Shown piece after piece: positions 9,155-18,787 of a stretch of DNA of 64,000 nucleotides. Positions within the stretch are counted from its first letter, which is position 1. Each line of letters begins with the position of its first letter. A program made the translations under genes and the position numbers. Below the pieces are notes generated by a model. That model ran no database searches. It was not told the origin of the DNA and worked only from the letters and a program-made list of their open reading frames with translations. The stretch spans positions 335,338-399,337 of the forward strand of contig NZ_SOZA01000001.1 in the NCBI RefSeq assembly GCF_004519305.1, read 5' to 3'. The DNA is from Pseudomonas sp. RIT623 (lineage in GTDB: Bacteria; Pseudomonadota; Gammaproteobacteria; Pseudomonadales; Pseudomonadaceae).

Positions 9155-9889
9155 TCAGCGTCGGTCCAGAGAGTAGACGAACGGCGCGACCACCTCGATC
9201 GTGCCATTGTTCAGCAGCTCTGCTGGCGGCTTGGGTACCGTGCCGGCGCGGCGGATCATCTCCAGCGTCGCCCGGTCCAGGGCCGCACTGCCGGAACCAC
9301 CGGCCAGCGAGTACGACACCACCTTGCCCTCGGCATCGACCACGAAGCGCAGGCGGTTGATGCCCTGCAGCCCGCGACGGCGAGCGTCCTCGGGGTACTT
9401 CTTGTACTTGGCCAGGTGGCGCAGCAGGTCGCTTTGCCAGCTCGGCAAGGCGTTGCTGTTGGAGGCGATGCTTGGCTGTGGCGCCGCCGACTTCTGCGGT
9501 GGCGAGTTGCTCGGCGGCGTGTCCGCGACATCGTCCTTGGCTGGTGGCTCGTCCTTCGGCGGCTCAGGCTTTTTCTCAGGCTTGGGCGGCTGTGGCTTGG
9601 CCTTGGGCTTGGGCGGCTTGGGGATGGCGATCTTCGGCTTGGGCGCCTCGGCCAGTTTCGGCAGCGGCGGTTCCTCGACCGGCGTCGGTGGTTTCGGGGC
9701 GGCCTTCGGCGGCGGCGGCGGCGCGGGCTCGGGCAGCGGTGCCAGCTCAACCATCATCGCTGCCGGTGGCAGTTCGATGGCCTGGGGCACCGACCAGTTG
9801 AGCGTCAGCAGCACGGCGACCGCGTGCACACCCAGCACCAGTGCCAGGCTGCCACCGTAGCGCGCCATGTTCGAGCGCGTTTTCGTCAT
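9155..9889 (-). CDS. tonB: energy transducer TonB
   Basis: A 244-residue periplasm-spanning protein. It has an N-terminal cytoplasmic and transmembrane segment (about residues 10-30), a long Pro/Lys/Glu-rich periplasmic linker (about 45-115, with PKPPTPVEEPP and PKPPKPKAKPQPPKP), and a C-terminal TonB domain ending at 'FVYSLDRR' with the motif 'YPEDARRRGLQG' and 'VLRFVVDAEGKVV'-like strands. It couples the proton gradient harvested by ExbB-ExbD to outer-membrane siderophore and nutrient receptors. Its ATG overlaps the exbD stop by four bases (ATGA), so exbB-exbD-tonB form one operon. Confidence 0.95.
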   Translation of the reverse strand: MTKTRSNMARYGGSLALVLGVHAVAVLLTLNWSVPQAIELPPAAMMVELAPLPEPAPPPPPKAAPKPPTPVEEPPLPKLAEAPKPKIAIPKPPKPKAKPQPPKPEKKPEPPKDEPPAKDDVADTPPSNSPPQKSAAPQPSIASNSNALPSWQSDLLRHLAKYKKYPEDARRRGLQGINRLRFVVDAEGKVVSYSLAGGSGSAALDRATLEMIRRAGTVPKPPAELLNNGTIEVVAPFVYSLDRR

Positions 9890-10314
9890 TTCTTGGCTGC
9901 CGTCTCGAGTCCGACCAGGCCGACCTTCAGGTAACCGGCGGCACGCATGGTGTTCATCACCTCCATCAGGTCGCCATAGTCGACGCCCTTGTCAGCCTGG
10001 AAGAAGATGGTGGTTTCCTTGTCGCCCTTGGTCTTGGCATCGAGCATGCTGCCAAGCTGGTCGGGCTGGGCCACCTGGTCATCGCCGACATACAGCTTCT
10101 TGTCGGCCTTGACGCTGACGAACACCGGCTTCTCGGGCCTCGGCGCAGGCTTGGCGGTCGAGGCGGGCAGGTCGACCTTGATGTCGACCGTGGCCAAGGG
10201 GGCAGCAACCATGAAGATGATCAGCAGCACCAACATCACGTCGATGAACGGCGTAACGTTGATTTCGTGGTTTTCGGCGAGATCGTCGCCACCTTCGTTG
10301 AGATGCAGGCCCAT
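9886..10314 (-). CDS. exbD: TonB-system proton channel subunit ExbD
   Basis: A 142-residue inner-membrane protein with one transmembrane helix at about residues 23-43 ('VTPFIDVMLVLLIIFMVAAP') that carries the conserved Asp of the proton path (IDVMLV). The periplasmic domain follows. It works with ExbB to energise TonB. exbB lies 3 bases upstream and tonB overlaps by 4 bases downstream. Confidence 0.96.
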   Translation of the reverse strand: MGLHLNEGGDDLAENHEINVTPFIDVMLVLLIIFMVAAPLATVDIKVDLPASTAKPAPRPEKPVFVSVKADKKLYVGDDQVAQPDQLGSMLDAKTKGDKETTIFFQADKGVDYGDLMEVMNTMRAAGYLKVGLVGLETAAKK

Positions 10315-10317
10315 GGC

Positions 10318-11292
10318 TTACCCCACTTTCACCATGTGCGGGGCGGCGCGCTCGCCACCCTGGTGGTCCAGATCACGGCTGACCAGCAGCAGGACCTGCG
10401 CGGAGGCGTCGGACACCTGGGCCTTGTAGCCGGCGATGGAGCGGGCGAAGACGTTGTAGATGACCACGGCCGGGATCGCCGCGACCAGGCCCAGGGCGGT
10501 GGCCAGCAGGGCTTCGGCGATACCGGGGGCGACCACGGCAAGGTTGGTGGTCTGGGTCTTGGCGATGCCGATGAAGCTGTTCATGATGCCCCAGACGGTA
10601 CCGAACAGGCCGACGAACGGGGCGGTGGAGCCAATGGTGGCCAGCACGCCGGTGCCGCTGCTCATGGTACGGCCGCTGGCGGCGACCAGGCGCTCGAGGC
10701 GGAAGCTGACGCGCTCCTTGATGCCTTCTTTCTCGCGGGCGTTGGCCGAAAGGCGCATTTCCTCGAGGGCGTCATGCACCAGGGTGTGGGCCAGGGTGCC
10801 TTCCTTGTTCGACACCTCGCTGGCCTCTTTCAGGCTCACCGAGCGTTTCAGGGCGGCGATCTCGCCACGCAGGCGGCGCTTGGCGCCCATCAGCTCGAAG
10901 CCTTTGGCGATCCAGATGGTCCAGGTGATGATCGAGGCGATGGCCAGGCCGATCATCACGGCCTTCACCACCACGTCGGCGTTCTTGTACATGCCCCAGG
11001 GGGACAGGTCGTGGGCCATGCCCAGCGAAGTGTCTTCGACCATCGCCTGGACGTTCTCGTCGGTCGGGGCCTGGCCTTCCAGCGGAGCAGTCGCGTCGGT
11101 CGGTGCGGCAACCGGGGCCTGGCCTTCGGCGGCAGGCGTGGCCGGGGCGGCGACAGCGGCGGCTGCCGGGGTAGCGGCGACAGGCTCTTCGGCCATGGCT
11201 GCCGGGGCCAGTACCAGGCTGAACATCAGCGCGGCAATGGCGCGCCAGGCGCGCGACGGGGTTGGCGAAGCGGAAGGTTGAGTGCGTGTCAT
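10318..11292 (-). CDS. exbB: TonB-system proton channel subunit ExbB
   Basis: A 324-residue MotA/TolQ/ExbB-family protein. Pseudomonas-type ExbB has an N-terminal signal-like hydrophobic segment (about residues 14-35) and an Ala/Pro-rich periplasmic extension (about 36-105) ahead of the three-helix core: the first helix near 'AVMIGLAIASIITWTIWI', and the two others in 'LATIGSTAPFVGLFGTVWGIM' and 'IAEALLATALGLVAAIPAVV' regions. I use the ATG at 11292; a TTG 42 bases upstream would extend it but lacks a ribosome site. It is first in exbB-exbD-tonB. The region upstream contains the palindrome TTGTTAACAA (11387-11396), a possible operator, but no convincing Fur box. Confidence 0.93.
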   Translation of the reverse strand: MTRTQPSASPTPSRAWRAIAALMFSLVLAPAAMAEEPVAATPAAAAVAAPATPAAEGQAPVAAPTDATAPLEGQAPTDENVQAMVEDTSLGMAHDLSPWGMYKNADVVVKAVMIGLAIASIITWTIWIAKGFELMGAKRRLRGEIAALKRSVSLKEASEVSNKEGTLAHTLVHDALEEMRLSANAREKEGIKERVSFRLERLVAASGRTMSSGTGVLATIGSTAPFVGLFGTVWGIMNSFIGIAKTQTTNLAVVAPGIAEALLATALGLVAAIPAVVIYNVFARSIAGYKAQVSDASAQVLLLVSRDLDHQGGERAAPHMVKVG

Positions 11293-11484
11293 GCTGGCCG
11301 GACCTGATGAAGAGAAATGGGTTGAGTTCTTCAAGGCCTCGAAGCAGGCCGAGAACAGACAAGGCGGCCATTATTGCAAGTAATTCTTGTTAACAAAAGT
11401 AATGAGATTGCTTTTTTTGACCTTGGTATAGCCGTTGATCGCGTTAACCCGATAGCCTGCGCCTTTCGCATTGGGAGATTTGGT

Positions 11485-12339
11485 ATGTCAGACGTTTCAG
11501 CTTTGATCGTGGGTTGCGGTGATGTGGGCAGCCGCCTGGCCCGCCAACTGCTTGCTCAAGGCTGGCAGGTCAGCGGCTTGCGGCGTTCGGTCGATCAGCT
11601 GCCCGAAGGCGTGCGGCCCATTGCCGCCGATCTTTCTGATCGCCGCCAACCTGAGGCCTGGCCCGAGTGCGCGCCTGACTACCTGGTGTACTGCGTGGCC
11701 GCCAACCAGCATGACGAGGCCGGCTACCAGGCCGCCTATGTCGAGGGGTTACGCCATGTGCTGGGGTGGCTTGAGCGCAACGGCCAGGCGCCGCGCCGCC
11801 TGCTGTTCGTTTCCAGCAGCAGTGTCTATGCGCAGCAGGATGGCGAGTGGATCGACGAGACCGCCAGCACCGCGCCTGAAGGCTATTCCGGCAAGGTGAT
11901 GCTGGAAGCGGAGCGTCTGGCCCTTGAAAGTGACATCCCTGCCAGCATCGTGCGCCTGACCGGTATCTATGGCCCGGGCCGAGAGTGGCTGCTGAGTCAG
12001 GTTCGTCAGGGCTATCGTGTAGCCGAGGAGCCGCCCTTGTATGGCAACCGGATCCATGCCGAGGATGCCGCGAGCTTGCTGGCGCATCTGCTGCAGTCTG
12101 ATGCCCAGGGTGTAGCGCTCGATGATTGCTATATCGGCGTGGATGACGACCCGGCGCCGCTGGCTGACGTGGTGGCTTGGTTGCGCGGGTATCTTGGGGT
12201 GACCGAATGGTCGGATGAGCAACGCGTGCGGCGTACCGGCAGCAAGCGCTGCAGCAATGCGCGGGCGCGGGCGCTAGGCTGGGTGCCGCAGTATCCGAGT
12301 TATAAAGAGGGGTATGCGGCCATTCTGGCAGGGCGTTGA
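11485..12339 (+). CDS. NAD-dependent epimerase/dehydratase family (SDR) protein
   Basis: A 284-residue protein with an N-terminal Rossmann fold whose dinucleotide motif is 'VGCGDVGSRLA' (about residues 9-19) and an extended-SDR pattern: 'VSSSSVYAQQDGEWIDE' where a Ser-x-Val-Tyr block lines up with the family's catalytic region, 'GYSGKVMLEAE' and 'IVRLTGIYGPGR'. It resembles the YeeZ-like proteins of unknown substrate. I start at the ATG at 11485 because GGGAG precedes it by about 8 bases and the Rossmann strand begins right after. It is divergent from exbB and followed by a REPIN. The substrate is unknown. Confidence 0.82.
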   Translation: MSDVSALIVGCGDVGSRLARQLLAQGWQVSGLRRSVDQLPEGVRPIAADLSDRRQPEAWPECAPDYLVYCVAANQHDEAGYQAAYVEGLRHVLGWLERNGQAPRRLLFVSSSSVYAQQDGEWIDETASTAPEGYSGKVMLEAERLALESDIPASIVRLTGIYGPGREWLLSQVRQGYRVAEEPPLYGNRIHAEDAASLLAHLLQSDAQGVALDDCYIGVDDDPAPLADVVAWLRGYLGVTEWSDEQRVRRTGSKRCSNARARALGWVPQYPSYKEGYAAILAGR

Positions 12340-12346
12340 GTGGCAG

Positions 12347-12409
12347 TTCGCCGGCAAGCCGGCTCCTACAGGTGAAGCGTAATCTGTAGGAGCCGGCTTG
12401 CCGGCGAAT
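12347..12409. repeat. REPIN, type A
   Basis: Inverted pair TTCGCCGGCAAGCCGGCTCC...GGAGCCGGCTTGCCGGCGAA with about an 11-base spacer, between the convergent SDR and lipoprotein genes. Confidence 0.9.
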
Positions 12410-12421
12410 GGGCTGGATCTG

Positions 12422-13147
12422 TCAATCCTTCTCCAGCAGCCACTGCCGCGCACCGGGCGTCAGCTGCGGTTTTTCATCGGGCTGGGCAAGATTCACCGCC
12501 TGGTAGATTTCCAGGGTGTCGCCGTCACGTTTGAACATCCACGGTGCGCCGCGTTGGTTGCGTTCAAGCCACAGGCTGTCGTTGCTACCCCCCATATCGG
12601 CGCAGTCGCCGGCCAGGCACAGGGCGAAACGATCCGGGCCGGGCAGGCCGGTCACGCTGCCAGTGTCGCTGAAGCGCACCACGGCGCCTTTGCCCTGGCC
12701 TTCGACGATCTTCCAGTCGCCGCCCAGGTAGGCCTGGTACAGCGCCCTCTCGAAACTGCCGCCCAATGGAGCGTTGCCCGCGGTTTTGCTGCGCACGAAC
12801 CGCTGTTTACCGACCTCCGGGTCGTTGGTGGTCAACGTGTCGCCGGAGAGGCCGAGTTGCTGGCCTTGATCACCGGAAAACCTGACTTCCCAAGGCTCCT
12901 TGGCGGTTACCAGGTGGCCGTCAACGGCTTCGAACCCGTTGGTATAACTGGCAGCCTGCTTGGCCACATCCAGCTTCCATTCCAGGGCGAGGCCGTGTTT
13001 GTTCAGGGTCTGGGTGATTCGGCCGCTCTTGACGGCGGAGTCGATGGCGTCCTGGTTGATCCAGGTGCCGTCGAGGTCTTCAGGTTTGTGGCTGGCGCAG
13101 CCGCCCAGGATCAGGGCTGCCAGCGCGAGGGGCAGGGCATGACGCAT
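12422..13147 (-). CDS. predicted lipoprotein of unknown function
   Basis: A 241-residue protein with a clear lipoprotein signal: a hydrophobic N-terminus ending in the lipobox LGGC (Cys16), followed by a mature chain rich in Gly, Asp and Trp. The mature part is predicted to be beta-rich, with repeated short segments such as 'DLDGTWINQDAID' and 'GDWKIVEGQGKG'. I do not recognise a named family. It lies upstream of nothing obviously related: ridA follows it on the same strand side upstream with a 55-base gap. No Asp at position +2 of the mature protein, so it is likely sorted to the outer membrane. Confidence 0.8.
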   Translation of the reverse strand: MRHALPLALAALILGGCASHKPEDLDGTWINQDAIDSAVKSGRITQTLNKHGLALEWKLDVAKQAASYTNGFEAVDGHLVTAKEPWEVRFSGDQGQQLGLSGDTLTTNDPEVGKQRFVRSKTAGNAPLGGSFERALYQAYLGGDWKIVEGQGKGAVVRFSDTGSVTGLPGPDRFALCLAGDCADMGGSNDSLWLERNQRGAPWMFKRDGDTLEIYQAVNLAQPDEKPQLTPGARQWLLEKD

Positions 13148-13202
13148 GGTGGGGACCTTCAGGCAGGAAAGGCGGCAGGCAGGGCGCCGGCCGCCTGGGG
13201 CA

Positions 13203-13583
13203 TCACTCGATGACGAGGATGGCGTCCATCTCGACTTGCGAGCCCTTCGGCAGGGCTGCCACGCCGATGGCGGCGCGGGCCGGATAGGGCTGCTCGAAGT
13301 AGCGACCCATGACTTCGTTGACCTTGGCGAAGTGGCTGAGGTCGGTGAGGAAGATGTTCAGCTTGACGATGTCCTTGAACGAACCGCCGGCGGCCTCGGC
13401 TACAGCCTTGAGGTTTTCGAACACCTGCACGGTCTGGGCTTCGAAGCCTTCGACCAGCTCCATGGTCTTTGGATCGAGCGGAATCTGGCCCGACATGTAG
13501 ACGGTATTGCCGGCCTTGATCGCCTGCGAGTAAGTGCCGATGGCGGCAGGGGCCTTGTCGCTGTTGATGACGGTCTTGCTCAT
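13203..13583 (-). CDS. ridA: 2-iminobutanoate/2-iminopropanoate deaminase RidA
   Basis: A 126-residue RidA/YjgF/UK114 enzyme that hydrolyses reactive enamine and imine intermediates released by PLP enzymes such as threonine dehydratase. Conserved blocks are '[28 protein letters not shown]'-type N-terminus (in part), the substrate-binding Arg in '[15 protein letters not shown]' and the C-terminal 'VEMDAILV'. It starts 23 bases after the spoT stop on the same strand and belongs to the rpoZ-spoT-ridA transcription unit commonly seen in pseudomonads. Confidence 0.96.
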   Translation of the reverse strand: MSKTVINSDKAPAAIGTYSQAIKAGNTVYMSGQIPLDPKTMELVEGFEAQTVQVFENLKAVAEAAGGSFKDIVKLNIFLTDLSHFAKVNEVMGRYFEQPYPARAAIGVAALPKGSQVEMDAILVIE

Positions 13584-13606
13584 GATGACTCCTTGCGGTT
13601 GGCGGA

Positions 13607-15715
13607 CTACGCACGTGTCCGGGTGATGCGGACCACGCCGGTGAGGGTGCGCAGTTTCTTGATCACACGGGCCAGGTGCACGCGGTCGCGCACGCTGACC
13701 ACCAGTTGGACCACGCTGATACGGCCGTCGCGTTCGTCCATGCTGATTTTCTCGATGTTGCCGTCGGCGGCGTTGACGCTGCTGGCCAGCAGGGCGATCA
13801 GGCCACGCTGGTGCTCCAGCTCGACGCGCAGCTCGACATTGAACTCGCCGGTGATGTCCTTGGCCCAGGAGAGCTGCAGGCACTTCTCTGGGTTGTGGCG
13901 GATTTCACTGATGTTGCGGCAGTCTTCCAGGTGCACGACCATGCCCTTGCCCGCCGACAGGTGGCCGACGATGGCATCGCCCGGGATCGGCGTGCAGCAC
14001 TTGGCGTAGCTGAGTACCAGGCCCTCGGTGCCGCGGATCGCCAGTGGGCCTTCCGGCGCCGGCAGTTGCTCGCCCTCGGCGGACAGCAGGCGGCGGGCCA
14101 CCACGTAGGCCATGCGGTTGCCCAGGCCGATGTCTTCGAGCAGGTCCTCGATCAGCTCCAGGCGGTACTCGCTGAGAATGGCCTGGATACGCTCCTGGGG
14201 AATCAGCTCCAGGCTGCTGTCGAAGCCGGTCAGCACCTTGTTCAGCAGGCGCTCGCCAAGGCTGATGGACTCGGAGCGGCGCTGCTGCTTGAGGGCATGG
14301 CGAATATGCGTGCGCGCCTTACCGGTGACCACGAAGTTGAGCCAGGCCGGGTTCGGCCGTGCGCCCGGCGCGCTGACGATCTCGACGGTGGAGCCGCTCT
14401 GCAGCGGCTCGGACAGCGGTGCGAGGCGGCGATTGATGCGGCAGGCGATACAGCTGTTGCCGACGTCGGTGTGCACCGCGTAGGCGAAGTCGACGGCGGT
14501 GGAGCCCTTGGGCAGCTCCATGATCCGGCCTTTCGGGGTGAAGACGTAGACCTCATCGGGGAACAGGTCGATCTTCACGCTCTCGATGAACTCCAGCGAG
14601 TTGCCGGCGCGCTGCTGCAGCTCGAGGATGCCCTTGACCCATTGGCGGGCGCGGGCGTGGCTGCCCTTGGGCTGCTCCTGCTCGTTGGACTTGTACAGCC
14701 AGTGCGCGGCAATGCCGTTGTTGGCCATCTCTTCCATCTCGCGGGTGCGGATCTGGATTTCGATGGGCACGCCGTGCATGCCGAACAGCGTGGTGTGCAA
14801 CGACTGGTAGCCGTTGGCCTTGGGAATCGCGATGTAGTCCTTGAAGCGCCCCGGCAGCGGTTTGTACAGGTTGTGCACGGCGCCGAGCACGCGGTAGCAG
14901 GTGTCGACCTTGTCGACGATGATGCGGAAGGCGTACACGTCCATGATCTCGGTGAAGGCGCGGCGCTTGCCGCGCATCTTCTTGTAGATGCCATAGAGGT
15001 GTTTCTGCCGGCCGCTGACTTCGCCCTCGATGCCGTCGGCGGCCAGGCAGTTGGCCAGCGAGGTCTCGATCTTGGCGACGATCTCCTTGCGGTTGCCACG
15101 GGCGGCCTTGACCGCGCGGTGGATCAACGTCGAGCGCATCGGGTGCATGGCCTTGAAGCCGAGGTCCTCGAACTCCACGCGCACGGTGTGCATCCCCAGG
15201 CGGTTGGCGATGGGGGCGTAGATCTCGAGGGTTTCCTTGGCGATGCGCCGGCGCTTCTCGCCGGACAGCACCTCCAGCGTGCGCATGTTGTGCAGGCGGT
15301 CGGCCAGCTTGACCAGGATCACGCGGATATCGCGGGCCATGGCCATGGCCATCTTCTGGAAGTTCTCGGCCTGCGCCTCGGCCTTGGTCTCGAAGTTCAT
15401 CTGGGTCAGCTTGCTGACCCCGTCGACCAGCTCGGCGACAGTCTCGCCGAATTGCTGGCTCAAGGCTTCCTTGGCGATGCCGGTGTCTTCGATCACGTCG
15501 TGCAGCATGGCCGCCATCAGGCTCTGATGGTCCATGTGCATGTCGGCGAGGATGCTGGCCACGGCCAGCGGGTGGGTCACGTAGGGCTCGCCGCTGCGGC
15601 GGCGCTGCCCATCGTGGGCCTGTTCGGCGTAGAAGTAGGCGCGCCGGACCAGGTTGACCTGTTCGGGGCCTAGATAGGTCGACAGCCGTTCGGCGAGGGC
15701 TTCTATACCCGGCAT
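13607..15715 (-). CDS. spoT: bifunctional (p)ppGpp synthetase/hydrolase SpoT
   Basis: A 702-residue stringent-response enzyme. The N-terminal hydrolase domain carries the HD motif at His72-Asp73 ([10 protein letters not shown]). The synthetase domain lies at about residues 230-350 ('[22 protein letters not shown]', '[12 protein letters not shown]'). A TGS domain follows ('[18 protein letters not shown]', about 385-445) and a C-terminal ACT domain (about 625-700, with '[15 protein letters not shown]'). The intact HD motif argues for SpoT rather than RelA, which lacks hydrolase activity. It is downstream of rpoZ and upstream of ridA on the same strand. Confidence 0.96.
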   Translation of the reverse strand: MPGIEALAERLSTYLGPEQVNLVRRAYFYAEQAHDGQRRRSGEPYVTHPLAVASILADMHMDHQSLMAAMLHDVIEDTGIAKEALSQQFGETVAELVDGVSKLTQMNFETKAEAQAENFQKMAMAMARDIRVILVKLADRLHNMRTLEVLSGEKRRRIAKETLEIYAPIANRLGMHTVRVEFEDLGFKAMHPMRSTLIHRAVKAARGNRKEIVAKIETSLANCLAADGIEGEVSGRQKHLYGIYKKMRGKRRAFTEIMDVYAFRIIVDKVDTCYRVLGAVHNLYKPLPGRFKDYIAIPKANGYQSLHTTLFGMHGVPIEIQIRTREMEEMANNGIAAHWLYKSNEQEQPKGSHARARQWVKGILELQQRAGNSLEFIESVKIDLFPDEVYVFTPKGRIMELPKGSTAVDFAYAVHTDVGNSCIACRINRRLAPLSEPLQSGSTVEIVSAPGARPNPAWLNFVVTGKARTHIRHALKQQRRSESISLGERLLNKVLTGFDSSLELIPQERIQAILSEYRLELIEDLLEDIGLGNRMAYVVARRLLSAEGEQLPAPEGPLAIRGTEGLVLSYAKCCTPIPGDAIVGHLSAGKGMVVHLEDCRNISEIRHNPEKCLQLSWAKDITGEFNVELRVELEHQRGLIALLASSVNAADGNIEKISMDERDGRISVVQLVVSVRDRVHLARVIKKLRTLTGVVRITRTRA

Positions 15716-15774
15716 GGGTTCACCTCTTGCTGAAGAAGAGGGCCTTGCGCCGCACGGTGTCGACTAGGCATCAA

Positions 15775-16038
15775 TCAGACCGCCTCGTTGTTCTCGTCCT
15801 CGAATGCGGCGAACACCGGATCTTCGGTGACGATCTCTTCGGCGGCGATGAATTCAGGAGTGACGATACCTTCGGCGATCTCACGCAGGGCGACGACGGT
15901 GGGCTTGTCGTTTTCCCATGCAACGCGCGGCTCTTTGCCGCCGGTCGCCAGCTGGCGGGCGCGCTTGGTCGAGAGCATGACCAGCTCGAAGCGGTTATCC
16001 ACGTGTTCCAGGCAGTCTTCAACAGTTACGCGGGCCAT
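15775..16038 (-). CDS. rpoZ: RNA polymerase omega subunit
   Basis: An 87-residue omega subunit. It begins [20 protein letters not shown] and includes '[10 protein letters not shown]' and '[12 protein letters not shown]', the conserved core of omega. The start at 16038 matches the family; upstream codons are not part of it. Omega helps RNA polymerase assembly and forms part of the ppGpp binding site, so its proximity to spoT (60 bases) is functionally meaningful. In most gamma-proteobacteria gmk directly precedes rpoZ; here about 5 kb of polyamine genes intervene. Confidence 0.95.
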   Translation of the reverse strand: MARVTVEDCLEHVDNRFELVMLSTKRARQLATGGKEPRVAWENDKPTVVALREIAEGIVTPEFIAAEEIVTEDPVFAAFEDENNEAV

Positions 16039-16160
16039 GGTCTTCCTCAGTAGCAAATGCGGTAGGCGTGCGCCCAGAATGGGCAGGCGGACTCGATAGT
16101 TTAAAAAATCACCAGCCAATAGGGAAGGGCTGTTTTATCGGGTGTACCTGTGGCGCCTGT

Positions 16161-16233
16161 ATCGCGGGGCAAGCCTGCTCCCACGCATGTGTTCCCGAAT
16201 CGGGGCAAGGTGGGGGCGGGCTTGACCCGCGAT
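16161..16233. repeat. imperfect inverted repeat, REP type C (GCGGGGCAAGC core)
   Basis: Arms ATCGCGGGGCAAGCCTGCTCCCA and TGGGGGCGGGCTTGACCCGCGAT pair imperfectly. This is a different REP sequence family from the CCGGCAAGCCGG type. It lies in the 279-base gap between the LysR gene and rpoZ, which holds the presumed rpoZ promoter. Confidence 0.75.
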
Positions 16234-16317
16234 AGGGCCGATCCAGGCAATTGGAGCCAACCGCCGATGCCCGACAATAGCTTGCCGTCCATCGCCGACA
16301 CAACCGCCCTTGACGCG

Positions 16318-17193
16318 TTAACGCAACATTGCGTCGCGCAGGCGCGGGGTCAACTCCTCGAACAGCGTCTGCACCGAACGCAAGGCCCGGCAATCCGGGC
16401 GGGTCAGCAGCCACAGCTGGGTGTCGCAGCCCGGTAGTGGGCCGCTCAGCGCCTCTACCCCCGGCAGGGCGTGAACCATGTAGTCGGGCAGCGCCGCCAC
16501 GCCCAGGCCGGTGGTCACCAACTGGGCGATGGTCGACATGCCGCTGCACTGGTAGCGCGGGATCAGCCCTGGGTGATACTGGTTGCGCCAGACCACGGTG
16601 GCGTGGTCCTGCATGGAGTCGTCGGGGGCGATCCACGGCACGCTGGCGGGCGAGGCATCGAGCCGCTCGCGCAGCTGCGCACGCCCACAGATCACGTAGC
16701 TGGTCGAGCCCAGGCAACGGCCCACCAGGTGCTCCGGTGGCGTATTGGTCAGGCGCAGGGCAATGTCGGCGTCGCGTCGGCTGAGGTTGGCGAAGGTGTT
16801 GGAGGTGCCCATTTCCAGCGACAGCGCTGGGTAGTTGGGCATGAACTCGGCCAGCGCCGGCAACAGCAGGCTGTGCAGCACCGCCTCGGTACAGGTCAGG
16901 CGCACCGTGCCGCTGACCACCTGCTCGCCGCTGGTCAGGGCGATACGCGCGGCGTCCAGCGCCTGCTCGGCGCGTTCGGCCTGCTCGGCCAGGGCCTGGG
17001 CGGTGTCGGTGGGCAGGTAGCCCTTGCGGCTCTTGACGAACAGCGCGGTGCCCAGTGCCGATTCCAGTCGCCGGATCGAGCGGAACACCGTGGAAACGTC
17101 GACCTTGAGCAGCTCGGCGGCCTTGGCCAGGGAGCGCCCGCGTTCCAGCGCCAGGACCAGGGCGAGGTCCGCATGGTTGATCTGATATTGCAT
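16318..17193 (-). CDS. LysR-type regulator divergent from the polyamine cassette
   Basis: A 291-residue LysR-type transcription factor. The N-terminal winged helix is at about residues 5-62 ('LALVLALERGRSLAKAAELLKVD', 'STVFRSIRRLES'), with a substrate-binding domain after it. The start at 17193 (MQYQINHADL) was preferred over an upstream frame extension because it sits at the conserved helix. It is divergent from the glutamine-synthetase-like gene, and the 207-base gap between them carries a perfect 12-bp palindrome TGCATCGATGCA (17189-17200) that overlaps its start codon. It probably regulates the adjacent cassette; the inducer is not known. Confidence 0.88.
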   Translation of the reverse strand: MQYQINHADLALVLALERGRSLAKAAELLKVDVSTVFRSIRRLESALGTALFVKSRKGYLPTDTAQALAEQAERAEQALDAARIALTSGEQVVSGTVRLTCTEAVLHSLLLPALAEFMPNYPALSLEMGTSNTFANLSRRDADIALRLTNTPPEHLVGRCLGSTSYVICGRAQLRERLDASPASVPWIAPDDSMQDHATVVWRNQYHPGLIPRYQCSGMSTIAQLVTTGLGVAALPDYMVHALPGVEALSGPLPGCDTQLWLLTRPDCRALRSVQTLFEELTPRLRDAMLR

Positions 17194-17400
17194 CGATGCA
17201 CGCTCTGCTTGCCGAAATGCCAATGTCTGTTGCGTGGGGGCCATTTTATAGTGAAACGGCCCCCCGGAATCAATGCACCCGGTCGGCGACCAGCCCCCAA
17301 CGATGGGCCAGTGAAAAGAACAACAGCAGCACCATCGTCGCCTTTCGAGGCGTCATCCGCAGTTCCCACATCGCCGCTCCAAATCGAAGGATGTACAGCC

Positions 17401-18783
17401 ATGACGTCGGTCTCCCCGTGCGCCAGTTCTTCCCGCGAGATGAATGAGTTCCTGGATGCCCATCCGGATACCCAGTACGTCGACCTGCTGATCTCCGACA
17501 TGAACGGGGTGGTGCGCGGCAAGCGCATCGAGCGCGCCAGCCTGCACAAGGTGTACGAAAAGGGCATCAACCTGCCGGCCTCGCTGTTCGCCCTCGACAT
17601 CAACGGCTCGACCGTCGAAAGCACCGGCCTGGGCCTGGACATCGGCGACGCCGACCGTGTCTGCCACCCGATCCCCGGCACGCTGTCCGACGAGCCGTGG
17701 CAGAAACGCCCGACCGCCCAGTTGCTGATGACCATGCACGAGCTGGACGGCGCGCCGTTCTTCGCCGACCCGCGGGAAGTGCTGCGCCAGGTGGTGGCCA
17801 AGTTCGATGCCCTGGGCCTGGATATCTGCGCGGCCTTCGAGCTGGAGTTCTACCTGATCGACCAGGACAACCTCAACGGCCGGCCACAGCCGCCACGCTC
17901 GCCGCTTTCGGGCAAGCGCCCGCAGTCGACCCAGGTGTACCTGATCGACGACCTCGATGAATATGCCGACTGCCTGCAGGACATGCTCGAGGCTGCCAAG
18001 GAACAAGGCCTGCCGGCCGACGCCATCGTCAAGGAAAGCGCCCCGGCGCAGTTCGAGGTCAACCTGCATCATGTCGCCGACCCGCTCAAGGCCTGCGACT
18101 ACGCGATCTTGCTCAAGCGCCTGATCAAGAACGTCGCCTATGACCATGAGATGGACACCACCTTCATGGCCAAGCCCTATCCGGGCCAAGCGGGTAACGG
18201 CTTGCACGTGCACATCTCGCTGCTGGACAAGAAAACCGGCAAGAACATCTTCGCCAACGACGACCCGCTGCAAAGCGACGCGCTGCGCCATGCCATCGGC
18301 GGCGTGCTGGAGACCATGCCGGCGTCGATGGCCTTCCTCTGCCCGAACATCAACTCCTATCGCCGCTTCGGCGCCCAGTTCTACGTGCCCAACGCACCGA
18401 GCTGGGGCCTGGACAACCGTACCGTGGCCGTGCGCGTGCCCACCGACAGCAGTGACAACGTGCGCATCGAGCACCGCGTGGCCGGTGCCGATGCCAACCC
18501 GTACCTGATGCTCGCGGCGATCCTTGCCGGCATCCACCACGGCCTGACCCACCAGGTCGAGCCGGGCGCGCCAATCGAGGGCAACTCGTACGAGCAACTG
18601 GAGCAGAGCCTGCCGAACAACCTGCGCGACGCCTTGCGCGCGCTGGACGACAGCGAAGTGCTCAACCAATACATCAGCCCGGACTACATCGATATCTTCG
18701 TGGCCTGCAAGGAGAGCGAGCTGGCCGAGTTCGAAGTGTCGATCTCCGACCTCGAGTACAACTGGTACCTGCACACGGTGTAA
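17401..18783 (+). CDS. puuA: glutamine-synthetase-family gamma-glutamylpolyamine ligase
   Basis: A 460-residue member of the glutamine synthetase superfamily. The N-terminal beta-grasp domain ('VDLLISDMNGVVRGKRIER') is followed by the catalytic domain: 'CAAFELEFYL' (metal ligands), 'ESAPAQFEVNLHH' and 'PGQAGNGLHVHISL', and 'RVPTDSSDNVRIEHRVAGADANPYL' region. The GlnA-type adenylylation loop is absent, as in gamma-glutamylputrescine synthetase (PuuA) and its pseudomonad relatives (SpuB, SpuI), which couple glutamate to a polyamine. The amidotransferase that would release the product begins 4 bases after its stop. The precise amine (putrescine, spermidine or another) cannot be read from the sequence. 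Start ATG 17401 is preceded by GAAGGA. Confidence 0.88.
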   Translation: MTSVSPCASSSREMNEFLDAHPDTQYVDLLISDMNGVVRGKRIERASLHKVYEKGINLPASLFALDINGSTVESTGLGLDIGDADRVCHPIPGTLSDEPWQKRPTAQLLMTMHELDGAPFFADPREVLRQVVAKFDALGLDICAAFELEFYLIDQDNLNGRPQPPRSPLSGKRPQSTQVYLIDDLDEYADCLQDMLEAAKEQGLPADAIVKESAPAQFEVNLHHVADPLKACDYAILLKRLIKNVAYDHEMDTTFMAKPYPGQAGNGLHVHISLLDKKTGKNIFANDDPLQSDALRHAIGGVLETMPASMAFLCPNINSYRRFGAQFYVPNAPSWGLDNRTVAVRVPTDSSDNVRIEHRVAGADANPYLMLAAILAGIHHGLTHQVEPGAPIEGNSYEQLEQSLPNNLRDALRALDDSEVLNQYISPDYIDIFVACKESELAEFEVSISDLEYNWYLHTV

Positions 18784-18787
18784 GCCC

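Noticed and set aside
11292..11334. Longer exbB beginning at TTG 11334
   Set aside because: There is no ribosome site before it, and the downstream ATG gives the usual N-terminus with its hydrophobic segment.
11341..11420. Fur box ahead of exbB
   Set aside because: The region is A/T-rich and contains TTGTTAACAA, but no 7-1-7 or GATAAT repeat pattern at the strength seen at 53328.
13676..15673. Long open frame opposite spoT
   Set aside because: It is His/Ala/Gly-rich and mirrors the high-GC third-codon pattern of spoT. It has no recognisable domain, and the spoT frame is unambiguous.
16471..17400. Upstream extension of the glutamine-synthetase-like frame
   Set aside because: The extension overlaps the LysR gene in antisense and is not similar to the GS family. 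The start at 17401 fits the family and has GAAGGA ahead.
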